From the NCBI RefSeq assembly GCF_017833255.1, contig NZ_JAFIBU010000001.1, positions 2,635,001 through 2,699,000 of the forward strand: 64,000 bases of DNA, in the 5' to 3' direction. The notes under the pieces are model-generated. The model made no database searches and was not told where the DNA came from. It saw nothing but the letters and a program-made list of their open reading frames with translations. Both the position numbers and the translations under genes were made by a program. Below are positions 51,971 to 61,156 of the stretch, piece after piece (positions within the stretch are counted from its first letter, which is position 1; the number at the start of each line of letters is the position of its first letter). This DNA comes from Paenibacillus sp. PvR098. GTDB taxonomy: Bacteria; Bacillota; Bacilli; Paenibacillales; NBRC-103111.

Positions 51971-53641
51971 TCAAGGGTTCGGCTGAATCTCCGTAAAATA
52001 ATCCCGAACTAAATTTTGCATATTCTGAGGCAGCGGATGGCGATCTAAAGCACTCTTCGCCTCTGTCGCATAGTCGGAATACACTTCCTCGTAAGGCCTT
52101 GACGTTCCGTCGATCATCGGCGAAGGGCCTCCCTTCTGCAGCTCTCCTCCGCCACCTGTCGTAGGGCCTTGGTCGGACTGTACGTTGCCCGAGCCTTCCA
52201 AACCGCGGGGCGTTGCCACCAGGTTGCGGTGCCCATTGCCGACACCGCCCTGCAGGCCGCCCGTGCCGCCTCCACTGCCACCACCGGCTCCTGCTCCTGC
52301 ACCGGCTCCCGCACCTGCACCTGCGCCAGCACCTGGGCCTGGACCAGCTACAGCACCTGCACCTGGCTGCGCACCGCTTGGGCTCGCGGGTGCTCCGGCT
52401 GCGGTCAGCGCGCTTGCGAGGCCGCCCGGCGCCCATGCCCCAGGCAGCGCTGCCCCCTGCGCCGCGAGCTGCCCCGCCATCGGCAGGCCGAGCTGCGCGA
52501 TGCCGGCCGCCTGCTGCGCCGATGCAGCGAGCTGCGCTGCATTCTGCTGCAGCTGCTTCATCGCCTCGGCGAGCTGCTGCTCCAGCTGCTTCAGCTGCTC
52601 TTCCAGCAGCTTCGGATCCACCGCCGCGCCTTCAGCTGACGCTTTCGCATTCGCCTTTAGCTCGGCTGCCGCCCGCTCCATTGCTTCCCGCAGCTGCTTC
52701 TCCGTCTCCACATCCGGATTCGACGCCAAAGAGGCCAACTTCTCCAGCTGCTCCGCAAGCGCCTCCTTCTGCTCAGGCGTGAGCTTCAACATCTGGCTCT
52801 GCAGCTGCTCTATGGATTTGCTCAGCGCATTCTCATCCATCTGCCGCAGGCTCTCGCCGATATCCTGCAGCATCGGCTCCTGCTTCATCCGCTCCGCCCA
52901 CTCCTCGGCCTGCGCCTGCTGTTTTTCGAGCTCCTGCGCTTCAACATCCGCTTCCTTCATCGCTTTCTCCATCTCTTCAAGCGCTTCCGAAGCCGTCTTG
53001 CTTTGCTCAAGTCCCTCCTCCAGCCGTTTCAGGCTATCCCCCAGCGCTTCCTTGCCTTCGGGAGAAAGCTCCTCGGGAATGTCCGCCTTCAGCTCCTCCA
53101 CCTTTTGCTCCTGCTCATCTACCCACTGGGCTTCCTCTTGTCTCTGGGCCACAACACTGTCCATCGGACTGGGCATAGCAACCGCAATGACCATCGCAGC
53201 CACGCTCCCCGCCGCAATCCACAGCCTTCTCCGAAGCAGGGGGCTAAGCTCCCATTTCGGTACTTGCGATGCATACGCTTCCGCGTACCGAATCGCGCCT
53301 TCGCGCTGCATCCGTACGATCGGCTTATCTTCGTGCAGGTATTCCAGCGCGGTTCGCACCGCGTCGTCCCCGCCCGAAGCGTCCACCGCCTCGGCCGCGA
53401 TCTCCGGCGTTACTCTGCGCAGCAGGAGCACGTAGACGACGCCTGCCGCCATCCCTACCGGTACCATCGCTGCCGCGATCACCCGGTAGTAAGCTACCGG
53501 CAGCATCCAAGCGGCCACCGCCAGCAGAAGGCCCGCCACGGCGCCGACAATCGCCCCGAGCAAGCCCGTCTCGGCTGTACGCAGCCACTGCAAGCGAAGC
53601 CTGACCGGCCTCAGCAGCTCCAACAAACGCCTTCCGTCCAT
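51971..53641 (-). CDS. Membrane protein with coiled coil and Gly/Ala-rich tail
   Basis: A 556-residue protein. Two helices near residues 28-70, a third near 140-156, then a long acidic coiled coil (about 165-370, heptads rich in Glu, Gln, Lys, Leu). A low-complexity Gly/Ala/Pro segment follows (about 400-470, with AGAGAGAGAGAG near 435-450), and a conserved-looking C-terminal motif (YSDYATEAKSALDRHPLPQNMQNLVRDYFTEIQP) ends the protein. Loosely like DUF4175-type proteins of MoxR loci. The tail motif suggests a binding site for a partner. Position directly before moxR. Confidence 0.75.
   Translation of the reverse strand: MDGRRLLELLRPVRLRLQWLRTAETGLLGAIVGAVAGLLLAVAAWMLPVAYYRVIAAAMVPVGMAAGVVYVLLLRRVTPEIAAEAVDASGGDDAVRTALEYLHEDKPIVRMQREGAIRYAEAYASQVPKWELSPLLRRRLWIAAGSVAAMVIAVAMPSPMDSVVAQRQEEAQWVDEQEQKVEELKADIPEELSPEGKEALGDSLKRLEEGLEQSKTASEALEEMEKAMKEADVEAQELEKQQAQAEEWAERMKQEPMLQDIGESLRQMDENALSKSIEQLQSQMLKLTPEQKEALAEQLEKLASLASNPDVETEKQLREAMERAAAELKANAKASAEGAAVDPKLLEEQLKQLEQQLAEAMKQLQQNAAQLAASAQQAAGIAQLGLPMAGQLAAQGAALPGAWAPGGLASALTAAGAPASPSGAQPGAGAVAGPGPGAGAGAGAGAGAGAGAGGGSGGGTGGLQGGVGNGHRNLVATPRGLEGSGNVQSDQGPTTGGGGELQKGGPSPMIDGTSRPYEEVYSDYATEAKSALDRHPLPQNMQNLVRDYFTEIQPNP
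52270..52375 (-). repeat. GC-rich hexanucleotide-like repeat coding (Gly-Ala)n
   Basis: Tandem imperfect GCACCTGCACCT-type units within the 556-residue protein gene encode the alternating Gly-Ala stretch. Such repeats are prone to length variation between strains. Confidence 0.6.
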
Positions 53642-53653
53642 CCTGCCGCCTCC

Positions 53654-54547
53654 TTACTTTCCTCGTTTTTTGAGCACCGGACGAATATACCGGATGCTGA
53701 TCAAAAGCGCCGCTGCCGCCAGCACGGCATAGACCAAAACAAACTCTTGCCAGAGCTCGATCGGAGGGTTCTGATTCACTGAATGGTTATTCCGCGTATT
53801 AAACGCCTCCCGTGAAATGTCCGGTTCAAACAAGCTGAGGAGCGCCGCCACCGGATTTAATCCAAGCACGTAGCCGATCCAGGAATAAGCGTACGTGCTT
53901 CCTTGATAAACCTGTCTCATCACGCCTTGAAGAAACAGGAACAGCAGCCCCGTAGCCCCGAAAATAAACATCGTAAAACCATACGTTACGATAACGGAAA
54001 CCATCGTCCGCTTGAAAAGCGTGGAGAACATCACACCAAATGCCCCAAGCACGAACATCATGAACACATAGAACAAAAAGACAAGCGCCAGCTGTTTCGG
54101 CGAAATGCCTCCAAACAGGAAAACGATGCTGTACACCGGCAGCGTCGCCAGAATGACAAGCAGCATAAAGCTGAGCGAGGAGACCAGCTTGCTTAAAATG
54201 ATCGTAGCCGAACTTTGCTGTGTCGTGAGCAGAATACTCAGCGTCTGCTTCTCCCTCTCCCCGCTGATCACGCCTGCGGTTAAGCCCGGTGTCATGAAAG
54301 CGATAAGGACAAGCTGCGCCACGCTCAATACATAGAACATCTCCCGGCTCTGGTTCGGATTGAACCCGACAGGTCCGCCGTTAAAGCCGCCCACATTCAA
54401 ATAAATGAAACCCAGCGCCACGAGTCCGATCGTCAGCAGGTAAAACATAAGCGCGAGCGGCGAACGAAACGTTCTCATCCGTAAACGAAATTCTTTGTCC
54501 AATACAGGGTTGATCAGCTTGCTCTGCCAAGACATCCGTTCCATCAT
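53654..54547 (-). CDS. ABC-2 type transporter permease
   Basis: A 297-residue permease with six or so helices: first helix about residues 30-50 after the MRTFRSPLALMFY amphipathic start, last one near residues 275-292 (VLVYAVLAAAALLISI). Blocks such as GVISGEREKQTLSILLTTQQSSATIILSKLVSS are typical of ABC-2 permeases (NatB/GldF-like). Its start overlaps the ATPase stop by four bases. With the ATPase it would form an exporter or an ABC machine acting on the envelope; the substrate is unknown. Confidence 0.9.
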   Translation of the reverse strand: MMERMSWQSKLINPVLDKEFRLRMRTFRSPLALMFYLLTIGLVALGFIYLNVGGFNGGPVGFNPNQSREMFYVLSVAQLVLIAFMTPGLTAGVISGEREKQTLSILLTTQQSSATIILSKLVSSLSFMLLVILATLPVYSIVFLFGGISPKQLALVFLFYVFMMFVLGAFGVMFSTLFKRTMVSVIVTYGFTMFIFGATGLLFLFLQGVMRQVYQGSTYAYSWIGYVLGLNPVAALLSLFEPDISREAFNTRNNHSVNQNPPIELWQEFVLVYAVLAAAALLISIRYIRPVLKKRGK

Positions 54548-55485
54548 GTCGCGCCCCCTCCCTTGGTAATTTCCAGGAACACATCTTCCAGATTCGTTTT
54601 CGCCTCACTGAACGACACGATACGAAAGCCCTTCGCCATCAAAGTACCAAGGAGCTTCGCCTGCTCTTCATCCTGTCCGCCGAAATGCGCGTGTACGCCT
54701 TGTTCATCCTCCAGCACCATAGAGACATGCGGTTGGTCACGCAAAAATTCTGCGGCTTCCTTCTCTCCGTCCATGAGCCGGATATGCAGCATCCGCTTGG
54801 CCCGCATCCGGTTCTGGATGTCCTGCACCTTGCCCTTGGCTATCAGCTCGCCGTGCTCGATGACGCCAATCTCGTCAACCATCTCCGCAAGCTCCGGTAA
54901 AATGTGCGACGAGATCAGGATCGTTTTGCCCATCGATTTCAGCTCTTTTAAAATCTCCCTCATCTCAATACGAGCCCGGGGGTCCAGCCCCGATGCCGGC
55001 TCGTCAAGGATCAGCAGCTCCGGGTCATGAACGAGGCACCGCGCCAGACACAGCCTCTGCTTCATCCCTCTGGACAACGTATCGACGTAAAAATCCGCTT
55101 TGTCCGTCAAATTCACGAGTTCGAGCAGCTGCGGAATCATTCTTTCCCGCTCCGCTCGGGGAATCCCGTAGCTTGCACCGTAAAAATGTAAATACTCGGT
55201 CGTCTTAAATTGATCGTACACGCCGAAGAAATCCGGCATATAGCCGATCAGCTTACGCACTTCCTTAGGATGCTGCGTGACCTCGTAGCCTCCGACCTTC
55301 GCCGTCCCGGATGTTGGTGCCAGCAGCGTCGCCAGGATCGACATCGTCGTCGATTTACCCGCGCCGTTCGGTCCGACAAATCCAAACACCGATCCTTTGG
55401 CAACCGTCATGTTCATCGATTTCAATGCTGTGAAGCTGCCATAGGTTTTGATTAAGTTCTCAATCTCGATCATTGGGGCCGTCAT
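54544..55485 (-). CDS. ABC transporter ATP-binding protein
   Basis: A 313-residue nucleotide-binding protein: Walker A GPNGAGKSTT near residue 41, Q-loop, signature LSRGMKQRLCLAR, Walker B LLILDEPASGLDPRAR and H-loop ISSHILPEL. The extra C-terminal domain (about 220-300) is common in GldA/NatA-type exporters. GTG/ATG context couples it to both neighbours by four-base overlaps. Confidence 0.95.
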   Translation of the reverse strand: MTAPMIEIENLIKTYGSFTALKSMNMTVAKGSVFGFVGPNGAGKSTTMSILATLLAPTSGTAKVGGYEVTQHPKEVRKLIGYMPDFFGVYDQFKTTEYLHFYGASYGIPRAERERMIPQLLELVNLTDKADFYVDTLSRGMKQRLCLARCLVHDPELLILDEPASGLDPRARIEMREILKELKSMGKTILISSHILPELAEMVDEIGVIEHGELIAKGKVQDIQNRMRAKRMLHIRLMDGEKEAAEFLRDQPHVSMVLEDEQGVHAHFGGQDEEQAKLLGTLMAKGFRIVSFSEAKTNLEDVFLEITKGGGAT

Positions 55486-57887
55486 CGTTTCACCTTTCCT
55501 TCCAAAGCCACTTGCGGATAGCGGAAGCCTAGATCCTGCATCACCGTTGCCTTCAGCCGAATTGTCCGGCCTCCGATGAGCACATCGTTCTGCCGGCCGT
55601 CCTGGAGCACGAACACGGCGCGCAAATCAAGAGGATCCCAATCTTTCTTTGTTTCGTTCCATATTTGAAGCGATAAAAAAGGCGGTAAAGCTCCTACGCT
55701 CTGTATGCGAAGCGTATCGTATTCCGCTCCTTGAATGACAGGCAGCTTGTATTCAAACGTGAAATCACCGCTGCTGACATACATGTTGCCATCCGGCTCG
55801 GTATGCATCTGCTGCAGATTGTTCTGTACCATGGAAGGATTCAAGTATCCGTAAGGAATAGAAATTTGATCTCCCTGTACGACTTGAAACTCCACTTCCT
55901 GCACCCACATATTCAGTTGATCGGATTGTGTCTTTTTCCCATTGACCTGGTATAACGACTCTTCGTCCTTACTCCAGCCGATCACCATCGCTTCGCCGCC
56001 TTTCCCGGCATTCCCTAGTCTGTTCATGTAGGAGTTAACCATTTGCCGCTCCCGGTTAAATTCATCCTGTCTTGCATGATGCGTGAAGGGAAACATGATT
56101 TGGCCATAATCCACATAGCCTTGAGGCATCGTATTGACACTCCCGCTAATCGCTCGTTTCTCCCCCGCCTTCAAATCGCCTATGGCAAACAGCTGACGGT
56201 TATAGAATACATTGACGTTCGTTAGGTCCGATTTCGTTTGGTTCGTTACCTCGCCCTTGATCCCGTTATTGTTGATGCTTGCCACTACTTCAAATTTGCC
56301 TAGCGGCTCGCTTTCCGCATGCTCAATCAGCGCCTTCCGGACAGACCAGTAAGGAACATCCGTCCATGCTAAACGCGTGGCTTCCGGCTCCATGAATAAA
56401 TATTGATCGGTTGTTCCAGCCAATTGGCCATTCTGATTCATCGATCCCCTACGATCATTGAAAGACACCACTTGGGCCGATTTCGGCAGTTGCAGCTCGT
56501 AAGTCCCGCCGCTCGGAACGAATACCGCCGTTGCCGCACTCCGCGTGCCTTGGCCGCTCCCGCTAAGCTCCAGCGTATTGAGCGTATGAGTCATGATCGA
56601 GCTTTTGTCTGAGGCGCCTGCGGCAAAAATACCAAGGCTGGACACGATCGAAAGGACGGGAATAACGACCCAGGCCCATTCCCGTTTATCCATTTTTTTC
56701 AGCAATATATATAGCAGCGGGGCCGCCAACAAGACGTATACCAGGAATAGAGTCAGCAATAAAAAGAACGATGGCGGGTTCATGGACGGGAAAAAATCTA
56801 GAATATACTGCAGATCCCAATACCGGTTCATCATATGGTTTTGGCCACCATTCTTGGGATTCGAGGCCACCAGTTGAGGCTGAAGCACCTGCTCCCAGAG
56901 CACCGCATTGCCTGTCCACGAAGCCAGCGGCTGCAAGGCTAAATCATAGCCCACATACCAAACTCGGCCTTTCTCCACTTCTCTCTGAACAAGAAGCGGA
57001 ACCTGGCCTTCCTGTGCCAGCACATCCCCGGACTTCACTGCGGCCGAGGACACGGTGAACGGTTCGGTCAGTTTCAACTCTTTGGCCGCCAAGCTCTCAA
57101 AGGAGGTCAGCTGGCTCAAAGAGGCCGTACCTTGATAAGTGACCGGCGAGAGGCTTTCGAACGCTTTGGCGGTCTTGGAGTATCCCGCACCTCCGGCCAA
57201 AATTAAGCTTCCTCCTCTAGCTACCCAGCCATGAATGGCCTGTACCTGCTCCGGTCCAAGCTGATCTGAAGCAACGTCGTTCATTGCAATCACGTCAAGA
57301 CTGTCAAGCATCATCGTTTCCGTCGGCAGGTCCGCGATATCCAAGTGGGATACACTCACGTCATAGCCCTGCGTATTCAAAAGAGATAAAAAATTCAGCG
57401 TATCCGGGTCGCGTGCCAGTACCCCTACCTGAGTGGAACGCATGACGGTTGTTTCAATATAATCATTGCCTTTCGCAATCGGCACTAATGTCCCGCCGTC
57501 AGACGAGCCCTGGTAGAGCTTCACCACATTATTGCGGTTGTTCAGCGCCATGCCCGGCAGCGACATCCATACCGACTTCGTGCTTTGCTTCGGCAGCTCG
57601 ATATGCTTCACATAGGTGATATCCTTGCCTCCGGATGGATTTACCATTTGCACGACTAAATCACCGCTGATATCCTCCGAAGGACTGGTCAGCGTGAATT
57701 TTACAGGAAACCATCGTCCTTCTTTGGTCTTTCCGTCGATGCCTGCCTGAATTTGCAGCTCCACACCGGAAGACACCGGCGCTGCGCCGACCGTGCCTGC
57801 CAAGGCTTGAATGGCAACGCAGAGCGCAAGCAGCAGGGGGAGCAGCCATCGGACCACCCTCGTTCTTTCTATCTGAAACCCTTCCAT
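55482..57887 (-). CDS. Large exported membrane protein, first gene of the MoxR/VWA operon
   Basis: An 801-residue protein: N-terminal signal or anchor (about residues 14-36), an extracellular beta-rich part, a segment resembling an amidotransferase-like or GldG-type fold (DVIAMNDVASDQLGPEQVQAIHGW, then RGGSLILAGGAGYSKTAKAF), two helices near residues 375-430 (PPSFFLLLTLFLVYVLLAAPLLYIL and following), and a second extracellular part. AGGAGGATCTCACA precedes the ATG at 57887. It overlaps the ABC ATPase start by four bases. Function unknown; context suggests a docking or substrate-handling subunit of the ABC/MoxR machine. Confidence 0.82.
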   Translation of the reverse strand: MEGFQIERTRVVRWLLPLLLALCVAIQALAGTVGAAPVSSGVELQIQAGIDGKTKEGRWFPVKFTLTSPSEDISGDLVVQMVNPSGGKDITYVKHIELPKQSTKSVWMSLPGMALNNRNNVVKLYQGSSDGGTLVPIAKGNDYIETTVMRSTQVGVLARDPDTLNFLSLLNTQGYDVSVSHLDIADLPTETMMLDSLDVIAMNDVASDQLGPEQVQAIHGWVARGGSLILAGGAGYSKTAKAFESLSPVTYQGTASLSQLTSFESLAAKELKLTEPFTVSSAAVKSGDVLAQEGQVPLLVQREVEKGRVWYVGYDLALQPLASWTGNAVLWEQVLQPQLVASNPKNGGQNHMMNRYWDLQYILDFFPSMNPPSFFLLLTLFLVYVLLAAPLLYILLKKMDKREWAWVVIPVLSIVSSLGIFAAGASDKSSIMTHTLNTLELSGSGQGTRSAATAVFVPSGGTYELQLPKSAQVVSFNDRRGSMNQNGQLAGTTDQYLFMEPEATRLAWTDVPYWSVRKALIEHAESEPLGKFEVVASINNNGIKGEVTNQTKSDLTNVNVFYNRQLFAIGDLKAGEKRAISGSVNTMPQGYVDYGQIMFPFTHHARQDEFNRERQMVNSYMNRLGNAGKGGEAMVIGWSKDEESLYQVNGKKTQSDQLNMWVQEVEFQVVQGDQISIPYGYLNPSMVQNNLQQMHTEPDGNMYVSSGDFTFEYKLPVIQGAEYDTLRIQSVGALPPFLSLQIWNETKKDWDPLDLRAVFVLQDGRQNDVLIGGRTIRLKATVMQDLGFRYPQVALEGKVKR

Positions 57888-58032
57888 TGTGAGATCCTCC
57901 TAAGCGTTGTAATATCCACATAAATCTTATGACGAAAATGCTCTTTTAAAGGTTGCTCTTATAAAGGGGAAATTGGAATCTTGCTGGTAATCCCTCCTTT
58001 TTTTCAATACTATGGATTTGAGGAGTGAGGTC

Positions 58033-59073
58033 ATGAGTGTAAGATACTTGTTTCATCTATTGACGAGCATACGGAACGGTACCCCTGCAGCTGCAAAAGA
58101 TTACCACATGCCGGAGAAGCAATTTCGCGATACGTTAAGCTTTTTTGAAAAGCAAGGTTACCTGGAGCCTAACCGCAGGCATCCGTTAAGCCCTATAAGT
58201 AATGGCCATATCCTTACGTCCAAAGGCATGAAATTCCTGGAGGAACATAAGCATCTGGAGAGCGAGATGCCCTTGGAGAAAGGACAGATTCCTCACTGGG
58301 TCCGGTTCCAGGGGAGAACTTACATCGCACCGGGAAAAGCCGTAAAGGTGACGGCACCGGTAACAGGTGCCCACAGTTATGCGGATTGGGCCCGTTCACT
58401 GACGGCATGCTACGAAGCATGCCTTGCCCAAGGCAGACAAAGCCAGCTGATGATCGGGAACAGAGCAACAAATAATCAAATTCGCGCCGTTGAATCCAAG
58501 CTCGGCAAACGGCTTCCGGAATCGCTCCGCAGCGTGATTAGCGGCTTCTCGAAACAGGTGAATTTTCATTGGTTCCTGCATGAGTCAGAAAAGCCCCTTG
58601 TCTTGCGAACCCATGCCCAAACCTATCGAAGCGACAACGAAAACGTACCTGAATTCAAGGAACGGCACATCGACAGCGGCGGCTATTTGGATGGCGGGCT
58701 GTGGGATCTGGATCAACTGGAGGCCTTGGAGCATATCAGAGAGGACCTCGACTACCTTGACGAAGAAGGCGGAAGAACCTACTGGGCTGACTCGCTGCTG
58801 TTCTGCAGACATGGAAACGGAAGCTATTTTGGGATTGACCATACGAGCGGAGAGGTGCTTTACTTGTCTATGGACGGGATCATGCACGGCTGGCGGCTCG
58901 GTTACGACTTTGCGGCTTTTATGCACCACTGGATTCACGTGGGCTGTGCCGGGCATTGGGGACAGGACTTTATGTTATTCTCTTCCGCTAGCGCACCATT
59001 TGTCGATCATACCAGCGATAACGCTCTGATCGTAAAGCAGCGTCTCGGGCTGCAGCATCTCAAACCGCAATAA
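58033..59073 (+). CDS. Winged-helix plus SMI1/KNR4 (SUKH) protein
   Basis: About 346 residues. Residues 1-80 look like a winged-helix DNA-binding domain (LFHLLTSIRNGTPAAAKDYHMPEKQFRDTLSFFEKQGYLEPN, then GHILTSKGMKFLEEH). A linker follows, and the C-terminal ~200 residues match the SMI1/KNR4 (SUKH) fold: IRAVESKLGKRLPESLRSVI near 155 and LFCRHGNGSYFGIDHTSGEVLYLSMDG near 270, followed by a WxLGYDFAAFM-like helix. SUKH proteins are usually immunity proteins or regulators; a fusion to a winged helix is unusual. ATG 58033 follows GAGGAGTGAGG. No toxin gene is adjacent. Confidence 0.8.
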   Translation: MSVRYLFHLLTSIRNGTPAAAKDYHMPEKQFRDTLSFFEKQGYLEPNRRHPLSPISNGHILTSKGMKFLEEHKHLESEMPLEKGQIPHWVRFQGRTYIAPGKAVKVTAPVTGAHSYADWARSLTACYEACLAQGRQSQLMIGNRATNNQIRAVESKLGKRLPESLRSVISGFSKQVNFHWFLHESEKPLVLRTHAQTYRSDNENVPEFKERHIDSGGYLDGGLWDLDQLEALEHIREDLDYLDEEGGRTYWADSLLFCRHGNGSYFGIDHTSGEVLYLSMDGIMHGWRLGYDFAAFMHHWIHVGCAGHWGQDFMLFSSASAPFVDHTSDNALIVKQRLGLQHLKPQ

Positions 59074-59156
59074 TTTTGCTAAAATAAATGAAGAGGATTT
59101 CCGCTTGCACTGCGGGGCAATTGATGAATTTCGATTTCAATAAGGAGGAAATAACG

Positions 59157-60083
59157 TTGAAGCAACCAAAAATCGCTATCGTAGGCAGCCTGAACATGGA
59201 TATTATCGTTTCGATGGAACGTATGCCTCATGCCGGGGAAACCGTAACGGCGCAGCATGTAAGCTATTTACCAGGAGGAAAGGGCGCTAATCAAGCGGTA
59301 GGCTGCGCCAAGCTTGGAGCTGATGTATCGATGATTGGAGCGGTAGGCCAAGATGTGTTCGGCAAGCAAATTGTAGGGAAGTTTCAAGAGCTCGGCATCG
59401 CAACCAACCGCTTGGAGCAGCTGGAGGATGCTCCCACGGGTATCGCTAGCATCTACCATACTCGCGAGGATAACTGCATTGCTGTCGTGCCCGGTGCCAA
59501 CGCCTTATGTACGCCGGACCTTGTCTTTGCACATGCACAGGCGATTCGGGAGGCCCGACTGCTCTTGGTACAGTTGGAGGTGCCGCTCCCAACCGTTCAG
59601 CATGCTCTTGAGCTTGCTCGTGAGACAGGCATCACTACCGTGCTCAATCCCGCTCCGGCGCGAGTGCTGCCGTCCGAGCTGCTTGCGCTCGCGGATTGGA
59701 TCACCCCCAACGAATCGGAGTTTGCCCTCTTGTCAGGCGGGAATCCAGGGAGCGAGGCTGAATGGGAAACCGCCCTGCGTGATTTTCAAACCGCAGCCGG
59801 CCCCGCCGTTATCGTCACCCGGGGACAAGCTGGCTGCTCTTATTTAGACGATAGCGGACGGATCCGAACGGTACCCGCTCCTACGGTACAGGTGGTGGAT
59901 ACGACCGGCGCCGGAGACGCATTCAACGCGGCATTATGCTGCGGGCTGGCATCAGGCTGGGCATTCGACGAGACCGTCTCGTTTGCCATTCACGCCGCTT
60001 CGCTCTCGGTTACGAGGTTCGGCGCCCAAGACGGCATGCCGACCATGGAAGAGGTAAGAAGCAGCATGGAAACTGAAGGTTGA
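59157..60083 (+). CDS. rbsK: Ribokinase
   Basis: PfkB-family sugar kinase, 308 residues, that phosphorylates D-ribose at O5. N-terminal NMDIIVSMERMPHAGETV, the substrate motif GGKGANQAVGCAKLGADV, and the C-terminal anion hole/catalytic base DTTGAGDAFNAAL are canonical. The start is TTG at 59157, eight bases after AAGGAGG; the open frame upstream to 59088 lacks an RBS. No rbs transporter genes or repressor are adjacent. Confidence 0.94.
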   Translation: MKQPKIAIVGSLNMDIIVSMERMPHAGETVTAQHVSYLPGGKGANQAVGCAKLGADVSMIGAVGQDVFGKQIVGKFQELGIATNRLEQLEDAPTGIASIYHTREDNCIAVVPGANALCTPDLVFAHAQAIREARLLLVQLEVPLPTVQHALELARETGITTVLNPAPARVLPSELLALADWITPNESEFALLSGGNPGSEAEWETALRDFQTAAGPAVIVTRGQAGCSYLDDSGRIRTVPAPTVQVVDTTGAGDAFNAALCCGLASGWAFDETVSFAIHAASLSVTRFGAQDGMPTMEEVRSSMETEG

Positions 60084-60198
60084 ATCGATAGATGAATGAC
60101 CCTTCTTCTTTTCATCTATCTATCAATCCATCGAGGTATAAAAAATGCTAGATTAGGTCATCCTAAGAGTACATTGAAACGCTCTAAGGAGGCCCGGC

Positions 60199-60930
60199 AT
60201 GATGAGAAACAGAGGGTTGATCATGATCATGATCATTGCGACATTGGTGATTTGGAAAGGATTCGATGTCAGCGCGAAGGAAGATTCTGATGCACAATGG
60301 CTGCTTTCGTTATCCAATCAAGTCATGGAAGGTAATCAAAAGGTGCTCATCAAGCAATTTAGCCCTTATTCCATTTTTACGAATGAAGACGATTTTGTTA
60401 AGACAGCCGCTGAGTTAAGCACAGCTTTCGCTCTGCCCGTAAACGGCCAAATTACCCATGCGGAGGATCATCTGGCATATAAAACGGAGGCATCGATTCA
60501 TGATGTACGGTTTTCTCTACTCTATATAGGAATGATGCAGGACCGGTCCTCAAGCCTTGTTCTCAGCTTGAAAACAGATAACGACACGGGACTGGCGCAT
60601 ATACTGGAACTTCAGGAAGAGTTAGAGCATACAATGGCAGCCCTCGGCATACCGATCCACTGGAACGTGATGGTGCAGGGGGAGTTACAAGGCGATCATT
60701 CTGAAGGCAACAAGTTTCTAGAGTGGCTTCCGGATACGTTGGATGCCAAGGAAGTGGAGCGTTATGCAGATCATGGAACGGTCAGCGTTTCTTATTTTTC
60801 GCGTGATCTCCAGACGAGACTACTTACTGGAGACCGACAAATGAACATCCAAGCGGCCGTTCATGAGGATTCGGTCACGGGCAAGCAGAGAGTAACCTTG
60901 GGCATCCCCGTCATCACAACGGAATATTAG
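60199..60930 (+). CDS. YwmB-family (DUF1779) exported protein
   Basis: A 243-residue protein with an N-terminal signal or anchor (about residues 6-25) and a C-terminal region that matches the YwmB family: VSVSYFSRDLQTRLLTGDRQMNIQAAVHEDSVTGKQRVTLGIPVITTEY. YwmB of B. subtilis has a TATA-box-binding-protein-like fold and unknown function; it is often near spoIID, which is not present here. AAGGAGG precedes the ATG at 60199 with suitable spacing. Confidence 0.82.
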   Translation: MMRNRGLIMIMIIATLVIWKGFDVSAKEDSDAQWLLSLSNQVMEGNQKVLIKQFSPYSIFTNEDDFVKTAAELSTAFALPVNGQITHAEDHLAYKTEASIHDVRFSLLYIGMMQDRSSSLVLSLKTDNDTGLAHILELQEELEHTMAALGIPIHWNVMVQGELQGDHSEGNKFLEWLPDTLDAKEVERYADHGTVSVSYFSRDLQTRLLTGDRQMNIQAAVHEDSVTGKQRVTLGIPVITTEY

Positions 60931-61062
60931 GCAGTGCGGCTGTATCCAGCATACGGCGGCTGATAAGCGAAAATCGTCTATCCGCTGCCGCCGCCGGCAA
61001 TCTGGCTCACGTCACGCTGATTTCCAGCTCACAAAGCGTGAACCGACCGCCAACTGTACCCT

Positions 61063-61092
61063 TCCACGGTTGCTCTAGCAGCCGTGGATTTT
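61063..61092 (+). terminator. Hairpin after the ywmB-like gene
   Basis: CCACGGTTGC (61063-61072) pairs with GCAGCCGTGG (61077-61086) with one mismatch, followed by ATTTTAG. About 130 bases beyond the stop. A second hairpin (AGACCG/CGGTCT, 61100-61130) serves the minus-strand gene at 61157. Nothing else is seen in 60931-61156. Confidence 0.5.
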
Positions 61093-61156
61093 AGTATGCT
61101 GAAAGACCGCCCCCTATAGGAACGGTCTGCTTCGTCATTCTCTCTAGAGAGCCGGA

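Noticed and set aside
52270-52375. CRISPR-like repetition
   Set aside because: Repeats are short, imperfect and in frame, encoding Gly-Ala; no spacers.
52185-53435. Long Pro/Ala/Ser-rich plus-strand open frame
   Set aside because: It is the antisense shadow of the Gly/Ala-rich and coiled-coil coding gene; no RBS and abnormal composition.
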